Assembly: GCA_030762895.1 (NCBI GenBank)
Contig: CM061065.1
Span: 71,594,200-71,658,199 of the forward strand
Direction: 5' to 3'
Source: Sophora flavescens
Lineage: Eukaryota > Streptophyta > Magnoliopsida > Fabales > Fabaceae
DNA length: 64,000 nucleotides
Position numbers and translations under genes: made by a program. Position 1 is the stretch's first letter, and every line of letters starts with the position of its first letter. This document shows positions 32,359 to 45,521 of this stretch, one piece after another. The notes under the pieces were generated by a model that worked only from the letters and a program-made list of their open reading frames with translations, did no database searches and was not told the origin of the DNA.

Positions 32359-35300
32359 TGTAACACCCTAGTTTTTACACCTATGATTAATTATTTTATT
32401 TAGGTGTTTAAGTTTATTATGTTATGTGGTTTAGTTTGAGTAATTAAATTACTCTCTTCAAATTATTTTATTGGGTGCGTTAGCACTGACTTATTTCAGT
32501 GAATGCACGTTTACTAGACAATAATTTATGTTATTGTCATTATTATACCAGTACAAAAAAATATTTTAAATAATATGATTAAGAGAAAAACATTTTCATA
32601 TTTTCATATTTTCATTCTATTTAATTTTAGAGTTGAAAATAAACTGGTTTGACATTAATTGGAGATTAAATTTTGGACTGAGTATTTTCTTAGTTGATCA
32701 GTTCAACTATTAATCTTTACTCTAATTTGAATTTCGAAATCATATCTTTATCAATATTTATTTTTAGATTCCAAAAAGTAAAAACATGTTTATTTTAGGC
32801 CTAATATTTATCACGCATTTTGTACCCACTAGTCCAAAAATATGAAATTTTTCTCGCCTCTCTTTTTAATTAACCCGTAAACCCACCCCTACCCCTCACT
32901 TTTTCTTTTCTTTCTCTGTTGTCTTCTTTTTCTCTTTCTTTCTTTTTCTTCTTTCTCCTTCTTTCTCTCTTCTTCTTCTTCCTTCCACCTCAACTTCATC
33001 TTCCTCCTTCCTCTCACCATAGCAGCGCCGCCCAAACCACCAGGAAGCTCGCCGGCCGCCGTTCAACGTAGGGAGGAGGAGATGCGATGGCGCCACCGCC
33101 TGCACGTGTTGCTGCCGCGTGATCGTCTTTCCACCGAGGTAAGCACCGCGCGCCGCCGCCTCCATGGTGGTTTTCACTATGTGAGTTGTTTTGAGCTCTC
33201 TTCTTCCTTTCTATGAAGCTTAGCTTCACTTTATGGGTCATGGTTGTTGTAGGGGAGTGTTCCACCGCCACTGCCACTTCGCCGGAGTTGTGTGACGCTG
33301 CCGCCGTACCCATGGCTGGTCACTGCGTCCTCTGCCTTCAAGCTTGGGTGAGTGTTTTACCCTCTAATCTCTTCTAGATTCAAAACCCCCAAATTGATTT
33401 TGAAACCCTAACCCTAGCCTTTTTAATTCAGCTTCCAATCTTGAAATTGAATCTTGTTTTATGCTATTGGGACTATGAATTTGTGTTTCCCTAAACCAAT
33501 TTCATTATTCTTTAATTAAAATGAGTTTTCCCCAAATTGTATTTAGGAGCCCTAAACCCCAATTTGATTTCATTTGAATTTGGTTCTGTTTTTGTGAAAT
33601 TAATTATGATTTAGTGCAATTAGGACTCTTAATTGATGATTCCCAAGTTCTTTTTCATGATCTTTTGATCAAAACAAAGTCTCCTTAAAGGGTATTGTGA
33701 AGCGTAAGCTTCAAACATGATTTTCTTTGAAAATAACTTTGTTTGGTAATAAGATTAAGTGTTTAGAACAAATTAGAATGTGTGTTTGATCATGTGTAAT
33801 TGATTTCTTAATTTCTGGTTGTTGCGCGTTGTTGGATTCCCTCTCTGAGACGTATGACACGGCTATGCTTGCTTGATGGAGTAGATATGAGCTAACGTGA
33901 GCATTAAGACGAGGATCCTTTACTTGTCTTCAAAGGTAAGGGGGGCTTGCCTGAGGTATTTTTCTCAATAACCATTTGCTTGTAGTGTAGTCTGTATAAT
34001 TTATGTGGTTGTGGTTATCTGTTTATGTGGTTTATGTTGTGTTGTTTATCTGTGTATCGGTGTTTGATCTGTTTTAAATTATTTGATTATCTGTAGTTGT
34101 ATATTATATTGCTATGATGCATGATCTACCTGGTGACATAATTCTGATAACTGTTGTTAAATGTTGTTTGTGAATGTTGTTTGAGAAGCCTGACAGTGGT
34201 CAGTGCACAACCGATTAATCAGATAAAAGCTTTAACAAGTTGTGTAAATTATATTCAACGTTTTATGGGAAATGTTGGAATATAATAGTGGTGGGAAATA
34301 TTATTTTGGAAAAATAACGAGTTTTGAGAAATTTTATTATTTTTGATGATTTATTAGTGTAAAAGTAATTTGTGAGTCACAATGAGAGCGAAATCGTGAA
34401 AATGTTTCTGGACTGCTAATTTTTATGTAAGAAAGTTTGCAATATTATACAAAGTTATTTTATGAAATTAATTGTTGAAAAGAAGTTAATGATGATTTTA
34501 GAAAATTGTTTCAGTGGAAAAAACTAAGTTTTGGCTTAAAAAGCCTTAAAAGTGATAATTGATGGTAAATTTGGAAAAGTGAAAAAGGCAAGTGTTTTGA
34601 AACGGCAGTACATATTTTAAGTATGTTTAAAACCTCAAGTGACTCACCTTTGTGAAAACTAAGTTTTAGTATTTAAAGATTTTATTGGTGAATTTCCAAA
34701 TTGAAAAGAATTTATGAAAGCAAAACTGATTCAATAGTGTTAAAAGTGGTGTGGAACTTAGTAACCGAGACGTCGGTGTACTAAGGTTCTGTGTTGTGAT
34801 GGACTCAGTCATTTGGACTTTGAGGGCCTATACCGTATACGTGAGGTATACCGTGTTGAAAACATTGAAGATGTTTTCTAGTACCACGAACCTAAGACTG
34901 GTGCACCGGTCGAGAGGTGTCGTGATTGAGCACTCGGACAACGAGGTCCTGTGTTGTGATGAAAGTTTTAAAGATGTTTTAAAACTATGTGAGTCGTAAG
35001 CCATTTTGAGCTTCGGCAAAGAAAGATTGAACACAAAGAAAAGATCAAAACAAAAGTGTTTTGCATGCATTTGGCAGACGTGCCTGCGATTGAGGTTTAA
35101 TGCATTAATTACCAGCGGCGAAAGGTAATTCCGTTATGCATTTTTCTCATGTTCCTAGTGAGGACATGGAGACCCCATCTTACTTGCTATTGGTGCCCTG
35201 AGTGTGGACATTAGCAATGCGTAATGGTCTTGTGTACCTGGCCTTGTGTGCCTGTGTGGATGGGAAGAGGTTGCGCACCTATTGGCAGTGTGCCAAGTTA

Positions 35301-36214
35301 GCCGTGGTGGCTATGGAGCCTGATCAACTCATTATATGTTGGGATATCTCATGAGATTAGGACGAAAATTAGATGATGAATATGAAGTGTCATGCATAAT
35401 TTTAAACGATGATGTTTGGGGTGTTGAACCCATTGATAAACTATTAGCTTATAAATGCTTGTGTGATAAATGTATATGTGTTATGTGGTGTCGTGCATTT
35501 AGTTATTGCATTAAATCCATATATTGGCGTCTCACCCTTACAGATATTTCAGGTTTCTTCTGGTTCGCTATCGTACCTTGGGTACCTTAGTACCGATGGT
35601 GCAAAGGAGTCTTTCTAAGTCACTCAGAGACTTAGATCTAGTTGCTTGATGAGGTACTTGATTGTGGAATGAGCACGTGAGTTTTATCAGGAATAACTTT
35701 TAGAACGACCAGCTTAGGGTTGAGACTTGGATTATTTCTGATAGTGTGTATGGGTATGGCTCAGAGAGCCTTTATTTTAAAATGGAATGTTTATGGCTCG
35801 GAGAGCGTCTCTTTTGAATGAAAACTTAAACTTCCTTTTGGTCCTGTATAGCTAATTGATATAACTATCTTTAGCATATTACTGCTTGGTTGTATTTGGT
35901 GTAACTTGAATTCTGGAATGAAAATGTAATTATTTTAGCAAGTGTTCATTTACCTGGGATGTCCGAATTACAGAGGAGACCCTGTCGAAATTTTCATAAA
36001 AATACTAGCTTTTAGTTTAAATTAAATAGGCTTGCCAGGCTATTATAGTAAGTCTGTGTGCCGATCAAGGCTTAGGTGTGGAGTCGTGACAAAATTTTTA
36101 TACCCAATTTCACACACTTATGTACTTATATAAATTATTAAAAGCACCAGCAAATTATCTTTTAATTTTATTTTTGCACATGTTTATAAGGTAATGCCCA
36201 AGGGGGGTGTTACA
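32359..36214 (+). repeat. LARD left LTR, 3856 bp
   Basis: TGTAACACCC...GGTGTTACA. Relative to the right LTR it has an extra 12-base repeat (TTTTCATATTTTCATATT region near 32600) and scattered substitutions. Short open stretches recur in both LTRs, but only because the LTRs are copies; none looks coding. Confidence 0.95.
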
Positions 36215-36217
36215 AGG

Positions 36218-36229
36218 TGGTATCAGAGC
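36218..36229 (+). other. Primer binding site (tRNA-iMet) of the LARD
   Basis: TGGTATCAGAGC three bases after the left LTR, the standard initiator-Met PBS of plant retrotransposons. Confidence 0.93.
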
Positions 36230-39200
36230 TGGTCGAGGCTTTCGGGATCTTTGGGGAATAGGTCTGTTAAGTTTTTGTTGTGTGATCTCTGGTTTGCTTT
36301 TGTTTGAATTGTTTCTGGTTGAAGCAATGTGTGAAAAACGCACAAGTATATGTTTCTTGATGGTTTTTCAAGGGCTTTATGTCCCGGGAGACCATAGATC
36401 TTGAATGTTACTTGGGTTCGGATATGACATTCGATTATCCTTGCGAATCGTGTCAGACATTCGAAACAAGGTGTTTGTGTATAGGGATTTTTCGGGAGTG
36501 TTCCATGGAAATATTCTAGGTTTATGGATAGTAAAGGACATTGATTTTTGATTGATCTAGTTTCTGGATTCGGTCAGATCTATGTCGCTTTGTGTAGGAT
36601 GTTGCCTACAAGGTTGAAACGGGTTCGACGACTCGATTCAATTGAAAGATCGTTGGCCTGAACCGTTTGTTAGACCGAGTGTTTTCCTTGTGAAGCACCA
36701 ATTGTTGTGTGGAGGTTGTGTCACCGTCTAGATTCCTGACAACTAGGTAAAAGGACGAATTATGAACAAGTTTTCTCTGACTTGCGTTGTTGATTTGGTA
36801 AATCAATTGCGAGGAGTTGTCATTTACTCAAAGATCGACTTGAAGATGAGTTATTACCAGATTGGAGTGATGACTTATCTAAGATTTTGCATCGTCAACT
36901 CAGTTTATGAAGAAAGATCAACTCTTTGCATGTTTGATCGATTGATTAAGTTGTCCGGGATCGTACCCAATTTAAGGTGGTCATATTAAGCTTGGCTAGA
37001 AAGACGTGTATGTTGGTTGGAACCAAGACGACTCAAGTGGATTTTCGATCTTGGGTGAGTGTCTTGTGATTAAGGAACTCTTCACTGTACCCTTTGATTC
37101 TTTTGTATTTGTTAGTTGACATTTATTTCTCAAATCCTATGATTGTATTAGATAATCATAACGGTGAAGTTTGTGTGGGTCAGACAAACTTTCTGATTTT
37201 AATTTGAAATCTGTCAGGACTCATGAATTAGTTATGTTGATTTATAAATTTCCAGTTATACATTTCTTTGTTTGTGAGAAATCGTACTCACATTTCTAAA
37301 TGATCCCCGATGTATTAGACCTTTGAGTGAATTGATTTAACGGAATCCATTGGTCGGGATCCCTTAAAATGTTGTTGAGAAAAGTGGTTATGACTATTTT
37401 TTTTTTGAGTTATAACCCAGATAATTTCGTGATAGCAGAAGTTTCTTGGTGAAACCTAGTTTTGTCACTTCTATTTTTGGTAGAGGTGAAAGTCATTATT
37501 TCGTAAATTCTTTGTACTAAGAATAAGAATTAATCCTCTTTGGATTAGACATTATTCACCCTTTGATTCCTTGAATCCGTTGGAAGATTCTTGTGGAAGA
37601 ATGAACTTTATTAGATTCATGTTTGTAAATGTGTATTGATCATGCATTTTTACACCCACGAACCTGATGGAAGGATCTTTTTCCATACTGGATGTTCCTG
37701 TATCCTTCAAATTAATGAAATTATTTTCTATGCTTATGTGAAAGTGAAATCAAGAAAAATTTCTATTCTTGAGAAATTCTTTTATGATCACCAAGGTCTT
37801 GTCTTATTGAGGTTCGAAAGTACTTATTGTCATTGATCATCTTAGTTCTATGTATTCTCCAAATGTCGTCGATGTGTGACCTATCTTATTAGTCATGAGT
37901 TGGATATCTCCACATCAAGATGTCAGAGTTAGTCGAGTACAGTGAAAAAGGGTCAGTTTAACAATTGGGACCTTCCTTGTTAAGATATTGGCATTGCCAT
38001 GAATCTTTGTTATGAGTTTTCTGAAGACCTACACGAGTCTTGTTTAAATTCAAGTGATCGTTGATCGACTGGTGAAGTCCACACCCTTCTTGTAAGTCAA
38101 GATCCACTATGCAGTGTTAGTGAACCGAATAATGTATCAGACGATTGTTCAGACTTCATGGAGTATCTTCAAGTGTTGTTTTAGATGAAAAACGGAAGTT
38201 TATCAACGTGTGTCGGTTAAGTTTACTTTAAGTGTTGAGGACTAAGTTGAGGCTAAGTCCAACTGATCATCCTCAGTGGGATGGATAAGTAAGGAGATGA
38301 CCTATCCTTAGCGGGTTAGTTGGGAGATAGTGTGGTACTTAATTTTTGTCATCTCTATGGTAGGACAAACTAGAGTTGATAGGAGTTTCGTTAATGTATA
38401 GATGTGAATGGTATTATGAGAACCCTTAAGTTCAACATCATTGAGTGAGATGATTACAATGGACCTTATCATGATCGAGGCAGATATATCATTAAAGGAA
38501 TTTAGAGTAGTGATCCAAGTTTATGGTTAATGTTGGCTTTGTGAGTCCGAGGATTAACGGAAAAATATATATGGTAGTTTTTCTTAAGCTGAACGGAAAT
38601 AGTAAAGAGGAGTTCTTGGGTGAAACTAAGTTGTTAGAAAAGTTTAAGAATTATGATTTTGGATAATTCAAACTGAAGTGATTCCTTTTGGTTGTAGTTG
38701 TATGGAGGAATGTAAATCGTATTCTTTAAGATTGAAATGAATGACTATGATATAATTTGGAGTGGTGGAATATGTTCAAAGGAAACCAAGACAACAATTG
38801 TATACTTTGAGTTGAAGGTTGATGTATGATGGGGTAAAAGTTAGTGTTGAACTTGATGTTCGTCGTGAGGATAAGGTGTTGAAGAAGTTTTGCTAGCAGA
38901 CAAATTTTGTGGCAAGAAGTGGTTAAGTTTTGATTGTGTTTTTCGAGTGTGATAAGCTATGGCGAAATGTTTATAATCTTTGAGGTCTTATTCTGGTAAA
39001 AATGTGGTTGATGATCCATAGTGGAAACTGGACATTTTTAAATTCAAGATTGCCATTGGGGAGTGTCCACCTGGATTTCTTGGCTTTGTTCTGGTGCAAC
39101 TCCTAGGGGTTATGGCCTTAGAGAAACTCTATTTTATAATCTTTTTTCTCAGCTGCAAATATATAAGATAAGGGCAGATATGATACAAGCACTTCCTTGC

Positions 39201-39943
39201 ATAAGTGATAAAGCTATGTCTTTAGATGGAGGAATTGTTAGGAGTTGTGTATTTTCCTTGGACAATAAGGTAGATGTGCATGGGAAATTTGTTAAACCAG
39301 GGATACTAATGGGGCTTGAGAACCAAATTGAAAATGAGAGGCAAATGAAGGATATGAAATCGAAGTAAGCAAAAGATTCGAAAGGAATTAAGAAGAGAAC
39401 GGACTATGTTGGATGTGGTAAGATTCAATTTCAATAAGATTGAATTTCTTAGGTTTTTGGCGCAAAATTTATCATGTGCAACTTAGGAATGTTATGACGT
39501 TTTGATTGGAGACTTGAAAAGTGTGAATTGGATATGACTAGAAGAGTAGACCAAACCCAAACGGACTAAGACTATGATTGCATCTATAAGTAGAAGGTTA
39601 ATTGATGTTATGGTAAAATTAGTGTTGGTTTTGGTGTTAGCTGTGAAAGTTAGATATTGGAGATAGTTTGCTAATGGATCTATATTGAGAAGTGAAGAGA
39701 TTAAGTGTTGATTTTGTTATTTAAAGTGTAATAGACTAAGGTGAAATATCGAATGTAGTGGGGATAATGCGGTAGTGAAAAGTCTTGAGGATAAATAGAA
39801 TGGTATAAGAATCGATCCTGTTATAGAGTTATCGATAAAAGGAATGAAGTGACGAGAATACCAAGTAAGATTTCAGGGTCAAAGTGTGATTATATAATCC
39901 TGTTTAGTTTTGAGCTACGAAATTTCGAGGACGAAATTTTTTT

Positions 39944-39957
39944 AAGAGGGGTAGTAA
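39944..39957 (+). other. Polypurine tract of the LARD
   Basis: AAGAGGGGTAGTAA immediately before the right LTR start, where plus-strand synthesis is primed. Confidence 0.75.
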
Positions 39958-42900
39958 TGTAACACCCTAGTTTTTACACCTATGATTAATTATTTTATTT
40001 AGGTGTTTAAGTTTATTATGTTATGTGGTTTAGTTTGAGTAATTAAATTACTCTCTTCAAATTATTTTATTGGGTGCGTTAGCACTGACTTATTTCAGTG
40101 AATGCACGTTTACTAGACAATAATTTATGTTATTGTCACTATTATACCAGTACAGAAAAATATTTTAAATAATATGATTAAGAGAAAAACATTTTCATAT
40201 TTTCATTCTATTTAATTTTAGAGTTGAAAATAAACTGGTTTGACATTAATTGGAGATTAAATTTTGGACTGAGTATTTTCTTAGTTGATCAGTTCAACTA
40301 TTAATCTTTACTCTAATTTGAATTTCGAAATCATATCTTTATCCATCTTTATTTTTAGATTCCAAAAAGAAAAAACATGTTTATTTTAGGCCTAATATTT
40401 ATCACACATTTTGTTCCCACTAGTACAAAAATATGAAAATTTTCTCTCCTCTCTTTTTAAGTAACCCGTAAACCCACCTCTACCCCTTCACTTTCTCTTT
40501 TCTTTCTCTGTTGTCTTCTTTTTCTCTTTCTTTCTTTTTCTTCTTTCTCCTTCTTTCTCTCTTCTTCTTCTTCCTTCCACCTCAACTTCATCTTCCTCCT
40601 TCCTCTCACCATAGCAGCGCCGCCCACACCACCAGGAAGCTCGCCGGCCGCCGCTCAACGTAGGGAGGAGGAGATGCGATGGCGCCACCGCCTGCACGTG
40701 TTGCTGCCGCGCGATCGTCGCTCCACCGAGGTAAGCACCGCGCGCCGCCGCCTCCATGGTGGTTTTCACTATGTGAGTTGTTTTGAGCTCTCTTCTTCCT
40801 TTCTATGAAGCTTAGCTTCACTTTATGGGTCATGGTTGTTGTAGGGGAGTGTTCCACCGCCACTGCCACTTCGCCGGAGTTGTGTGACGCTGCCGCCGTA
40901 CCCATGGCTGGTCACTGCGTCCTCTGCCTTCAAGCTTGGGTGAGTGTTTTACCCTCTAATCTCTTCTAGATTCAAAACCCCCAAATTGATTTTGAAACCC
41001 TAACCCTAGCCTTTTTAATTCAGCTTCCAATCTTGAAATTGAATCTTGTTTTATGCTATTGGGACTATGAATTTGTGTTTCCCTAAACCAATTTCATTAT
41101 TCTTTAATTAAAATGAGTTTTCCCCAAATTGTATTTAGGAGCCCTAAACCCCAATTTGATTTCATTTGAATTTGGTTCTGTTTTTGTGAAATTAATTATG
41201 ATTTAGTGCAATTAGGACTCTTAATTGATGATTCCCAAGTTCTTTTTCATGATCTTTTGATCAAAACAAAGTCTCCTTAAAGGGTATTGTGAAGCGTAAG
41301 CTTCAAACATGATTTTCTTTGAAAATAACTTTGTTTGGTAATAAGATTAAGTGTTTAGAACAAATTAGAATGTGTGTTTGATCATGTGTAATTGATTTCT
41401 TAATTTCTGGTTGTTGCGCGTTGTTGGATTCCCTCTCTGAGACGTATGACACGGCTATGCTTGCTTGATGGAGTAGATATGAGCTAACGTGAGCATTAAG
41501 ACGAGGATCCTTTACTTGTCTTCAAAGGTAAGGGAGGCTTGCCTGAGGGATTTTTCTCAATAACCATTTGCTTGTAGTGTAGTCTGTATAATTTATGTGG
41601 TTGTGGTTATCTGTTTATGTGGTTTATGTTGTGTTGTTTATCTGTGTATCGGTGTTTGATCTGTTTTAAATTATTTGATTATCTGTAGTTGTATATTATA
41701 TTGCTATGATGCATGATCTACCTGGTGACATAATTCTGATAACTGTTGTTAAATGTTGTTTGTGAATGTTGTTTGAGAAGCCTGATAGTGGTCAGTGCAC
41801 AACCGATTAATCAGATAATAGCTTTAACAAGTTGTGTAAATTATATTCAACGTTTTATGGGAAATGTTGGAATATAATAGTGGTGGGAAATATTATGTTG
41901 AAAAAATAACGAGTTTTGAGAAATATTATTATTTTTGATGATTTATTAGTGTAAAAGTAATTTGTGAGTCACAATGAGAGCGAAATCGTGAAAATGTTTC
42001 TGGGCTGCTATTTTTTATGTAGGAAAGTTTGCAATATTATACAAAGTAATTTTATGAAATTAATTGTTGAAAAGAAGTTAATGATGATTTTAGAAAATTG
42101 TTTCAGTGGAAAAAACTAAGTTTTGGCTTAAAAAGCCTTAAAAGTGATAATTGATGGTAAATTTGGAAAAGTGAAAAAGGCAAGTGTTTTGAAACGGCAG
42201 TACATATTTTAAGTATGTTTAAAACCTCAAGTGACTCACCTTTTTGAAAACTAAGTTTTAGTATTTAAAGATTTTATTGGTGAATTTCCAAATTGAAAAG
42301 AATTTATGAAAGCAAAACTGATTCAACAGTGTTAAAAGTGGTGTGGAACTTAGTAACCGAGACGTCGGTGTACTAAGGTTCTGTGTTGTCATGGACTCAG
42401 TCATTTGGACTTTGAGGGCCTATACCGTATACGTGAGGTATACCGTGTTGAAAACATTGAAGATGTTTTCTAGTACCACGAACCTAAGACTGGTGCACCG
42501 GTCGAGAGGTGTCGTGATTGAGCACTCGGACAGTGAGGTCCTGTGTTGTGATGAAAGTTTTAAAGATGTTTTAAAACTATGTGAGTCGTAAGCCATTTTG
42601 AGCTTCGGCAAAGAAAGATTGAACACAAAGAAAAGATCAAAACAAAAGTGTTTTGCATGCATTTGGCAGACGTGCCTGCGATTGAGGTTTAATGCATTAA
42701 TTACCAGCGGCGAAAGGTAATTCCGTTATGCATTTTTCTCATGTTCCTAGTGAGGACATGGAGACCCCATCTTACTTGCTATTGGTGCCCTGAGTGTGGA
42801 CATTAGCAATGCGTAATGGTCTTGTGTACCTGGCCTTGTGTGCCTATGTGGATGGGAAGAGGTTGCGCACCTATTGGCAGTGTGCCAAGTTAGCCGTGGT

Positions 42901-43806
42901 GGCTATGGAGCCTGATCAACTCATTATATGTTGGGATATCTCATGAGATTAGGACGAAAATTAGATGATGAATATGAAGTGTCATGCATAATTTTAAACG
43001 ATGATGTTTGGAGTGTTGAACCCATTGATAAACTATTATCTTATAAATGCTTGTGTGATAAATGTATATGTGTTATGTGGTGTCGTGCATTTAGTTATTG
43101 CGTTAAATCCATATATTGGCGTCTCACCCTTACAGATATTTCAGGTTTCTTCTGGTTCGCTATCGTACCTTGGGGACCTTAGTACCGATGGTGCAAAGGA
43201 GTCTTTCTAAGTCACTCAGAGACTTAGATCTAGTTGCTTGATGAGGTACTTGATTGTGGAATGAGCACGTGAGTTTTCTCAGGAATAACTTTTAGAACGA
43301 CCAGCTTAGGGTTGAGACTTGGATTATTTCTGATAGTGTGTATGGGTATGGCTCAGAGAGCCTTTATTTTAAAATGAAATGTTTATGGCTCGGAGAGCGT
43401 CTCTTTTGAATGAAAACTTAAACTTCCTTTTGGTCCTGTATAGCTAATTGATATAACTATCTTTAGCATATTATTGCTTGGTTGTATTTGGTGTAACTGG
43501 AATTCTGGAATGAAAATGTAATTATTTTAGCAGGTGTTCTTTTACCTGGGATTTCCGAATTACAGAGGAGACTCTGTCGAAATTTTCGTAAAAATACTAG
43601 CTTTTAGTTTAAATTAAATAGGCTTGCCAGGCTATTATAGTAAGTCTGTGTGCCGATCAAGGCTTAGGTGTGGAGTCGTGACAAAATTTTTATACCCAAT
43701 TTCAGACACTTATGTACTTATATAAATTATTAAAAGCACCAGCAAATTATCTTTTAATTTTATTTCTGCACGTGTTTATAAGGTAATGCCCAAGGGGGGT
43801 GTTACA
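39958..43806 (+). repeat. LARD right LTR, 3849 bp
   Basis: A near-identical copy of 32359-36214. It ends GGTGTTACA, followed by the GCTGT duplication and the upstream half of the Athila integrase. Confidence 0.95.
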
Positions 43807-43811
43807 GCTGT

Positions 43812-44059
43812 CCTATCCCCATTATAATGTCCACCATATGGAGAGTTATGGCAATGCCACAAAATTTTCCTTGCTTCCTCCTGACTAACACACCTCCTCC
43901 ATAAGCCATCCGGTCCAACCTTGAACAGAAATGGGTCATCCCACATGAAATGGTTGGCATCTCAGAAGAATTTCTTCCTTTGTTGCCAAGTGAGGTGCTC
44001 TGGAACAACATTGGTTGCCTTGAAATTTACCATGTCGGCAAACCATGGTCTTTCATGCA
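43812..44059 (-). pseudogene. Athila integrase N-terminal zinc-binding part
   Basis: Minus-strand translation shows WHCHNSPYGGHYNGD, the two His of the HHCC domain. It then breaks at the LARD insertion. The reading frame is the one that resumes at 32353 with AKVLQSELFWP and the CDKC pair. A stop lies within this stretch (after the QQRKKFF-like segment), so the copy was probably dead regardless of the LARD. Confidence 0.85.
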
Positions 44060-45493
44060 TCAGAAATAAGGCCTCATCCGGGAACTCATCCCGAATGTCT
44101 TTTCTTTTGCAGCCACGTCTTCATTCACCAACCGGGACAAGTGGTCAGCCACCACATTCTCGCTGCCCCTTTTGTCCTTGATGACTAAATCAAACTCCTG
44201 CAACAATAGAATCCACCTTATGAGTCTTGGTTTAGAATCTAACTTAGTCAACATATATTTAATTGCAGCATGATCAGTAAAAATAGTGACTTGTGACCCA
44301 ATTAAGTAGGAACGAAATTTTTCCAATGCAAACACTATGGCTAGCAACTCTTTTTCAGTTGTTGCATAATTTACTTGGTTCTCATTGAGAACCTTGCTAG
44401 CATAGTGAATGGCATGGAAAAATTTGTCCCTCCGCTGTCCCAAAACAGCCCCAACTGCGTAGTCACTGGCATCACACATTAATTCAAATGGTGACTCCCA
44501 GTTGGGTGCAACAAGAATGGGAGCAGTAATCAACTTGTCTTTCAAAATCTGAAAAGAGGTAAGACTAGCAGTATCAAACACAAATGGAGTGTCCTTGTTC
44601 AAAAGGCTACACAACGGCTTGGCTATCTTTGAAAAGTCCTTGATGAACCGCCGGTAAAAGCCTGCATGCCCAAGGAAACTCCTCACACCCTTGACATTCA
44701 CTGGTGGAGGTAGTTTCTCAATCACATCAATCTTGGATTTGTCCACTTTGATCCCCTTAGCTGAAATTTTGTGCCCAAGCACAATGCCTTCCTGCACCAT
44801 AAAATGACACTTCTCCCAATTTAAGACTAAATTGGTGTCCATGCACCTCTTTAACACAGCAGCAAGGTTAGACAAACAGTTATCATAAGAGGAACCGAAA
44901 ACATAAAAATCATCGATGAAAACCTCGATGTATTTTTCTACCATATCAGAAAAAATGGAAAGCATGCACCTTTGAAATGTCACAGGCGCATTACAAAGAC
45001 CGAAATGCATCTTCCGATAGGCAAAAACTCCAAACGGGCATGTGAAAGCAGTTTTCTCTTGGTCTTCCGGGTTAACCGCAATTTGGTTATAACCCGAATA
45101 ACCATCCAAGAAACAATAGTAAGCTTGCCCGACCAACCTCTCCAACATCTGGTCCATTAATGGAAGTGGGAAGTGATCCTTCCTAGTAGCTTGATTTAGC
45201 TTCCGGTAATCTATACACATTCGCCAACCGGTGACCGTTCTATTTGGGATCAACTCATTCTTCTCGTTGTGCACGACGATCATGCCACCTTTCTTTGGGA
45301 CCACTTGCACCAGACTCACCCAAGCACTATCGGAAATCGGATAGATCATTCCAGCTTCAAGGAGTTTCAGAACCTCCTTCTTCACCACTTCTTTCATTGT
45401 AGGATTGAGCCTCCTCTGCGGTTGGACCACCGGTTTAAATTCAGCCTCCATCATGATCTTGTGCATACAAAACGTGGGGCTAATACCTTTCAA
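44060..45493 (-). pseudogene. Athila reverse transcriptase and RNase H
   Basis: A 477-residue open stretch. RT motifs: WRMCIDYRKLN (about 90-100), FLDGYSGYNQI (128-138), FGLCNAPVTFQ (163-175) and the catalytic VFIDDF (191-196). RNase H follows with D341 in the CDASDYAVGAVLG motif, E380/E382 in TTEKELLAI and D407 in FTDHAAI. The end has the VADHLSRL motif that precedes integrase. This is the best-preserved part of the element. It is listed as a pseudogene because upstream and downstream frames are broken. Confidence 0.92.
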
Positions 45494-45521
45494 ATCTGAG
45501 ATGGACCATCCAATAGCTGTC

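Larger units (their letters stand above)
36215..39957 (+). pseudogene. LARD internal region with decayed gypsy pol traces
   Basis: After the PBS there is no intact gene. At about 36762-36870 the translation LVNQLRGVVIYSKIDLKMSY resembles chromovirus RT (DQLRGA-VFSKIDL-SGYHQI). Near 38240-38290 a frame reads TKLRLSP-DHPQWDG, resembling the integrase KLR-S-AYHPQTDGQ motif. The 3' edge (ATTTCGAGGACGAAATTTTT) is the usual end of chromovirus pol before the PPT. The interior is shorter than the roughly 5 kb of intact elements. The 101-residue stretch at 39063-39368 has no recognised domain. Confidence 0.7.
32359..43806 (+). mobile_element. LARD-like LTR retrotransposon, 11.4 kb
   Basis: Two long LTRs (32359-36214 and 39958-43806) start TGTAACACCC and end GGTGTTACA. 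They are flanked by a perfect GCTGT duplication (32354-32358 and 43807-43811). The PBS is TGGTATCAGAGC (36218-36229), complementary to initiator tRNA-Met. The PPT is AAGAGGGG just before the right LTR. The internal 3.7 kb has no open gene, only decayed chromovirus-like traces. The LTRs differ by only roughly 1-2% by eye, so it moved recently without its own proteins. Long LTRs plus a non-coding interior match large retrotransposon derivatives. Confidence 0.92.

Noticed and set aside
32896..33313. Open reading frames repeated at 40488-40905 (minus), apparently a duplicated gene
   Set aside because: They lie at the same place in the two LTRs of the LARD. The duplication is that of the LTR, and the composition is low-complexity Lys/Glu-rich or antisense.
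34751..34999. 82-residue frame repeated at 42343-42591
   Set aside because: Also the two LTR copies. No domain, and neighbouring frames are equally open on the opposite strand.
36155..36989. Intact reverse transcriptase in the LARD
   Set aside because: Only one RT-like motif is readable, in a short frame; the rest is full of stops.
39063..39368. 101-residue frame in the LARD interior as a new gene
   Set aside because: Surroundings are decayed pol sequence, no domain is recognisable, and there is no sign of selection or conserved motifs.
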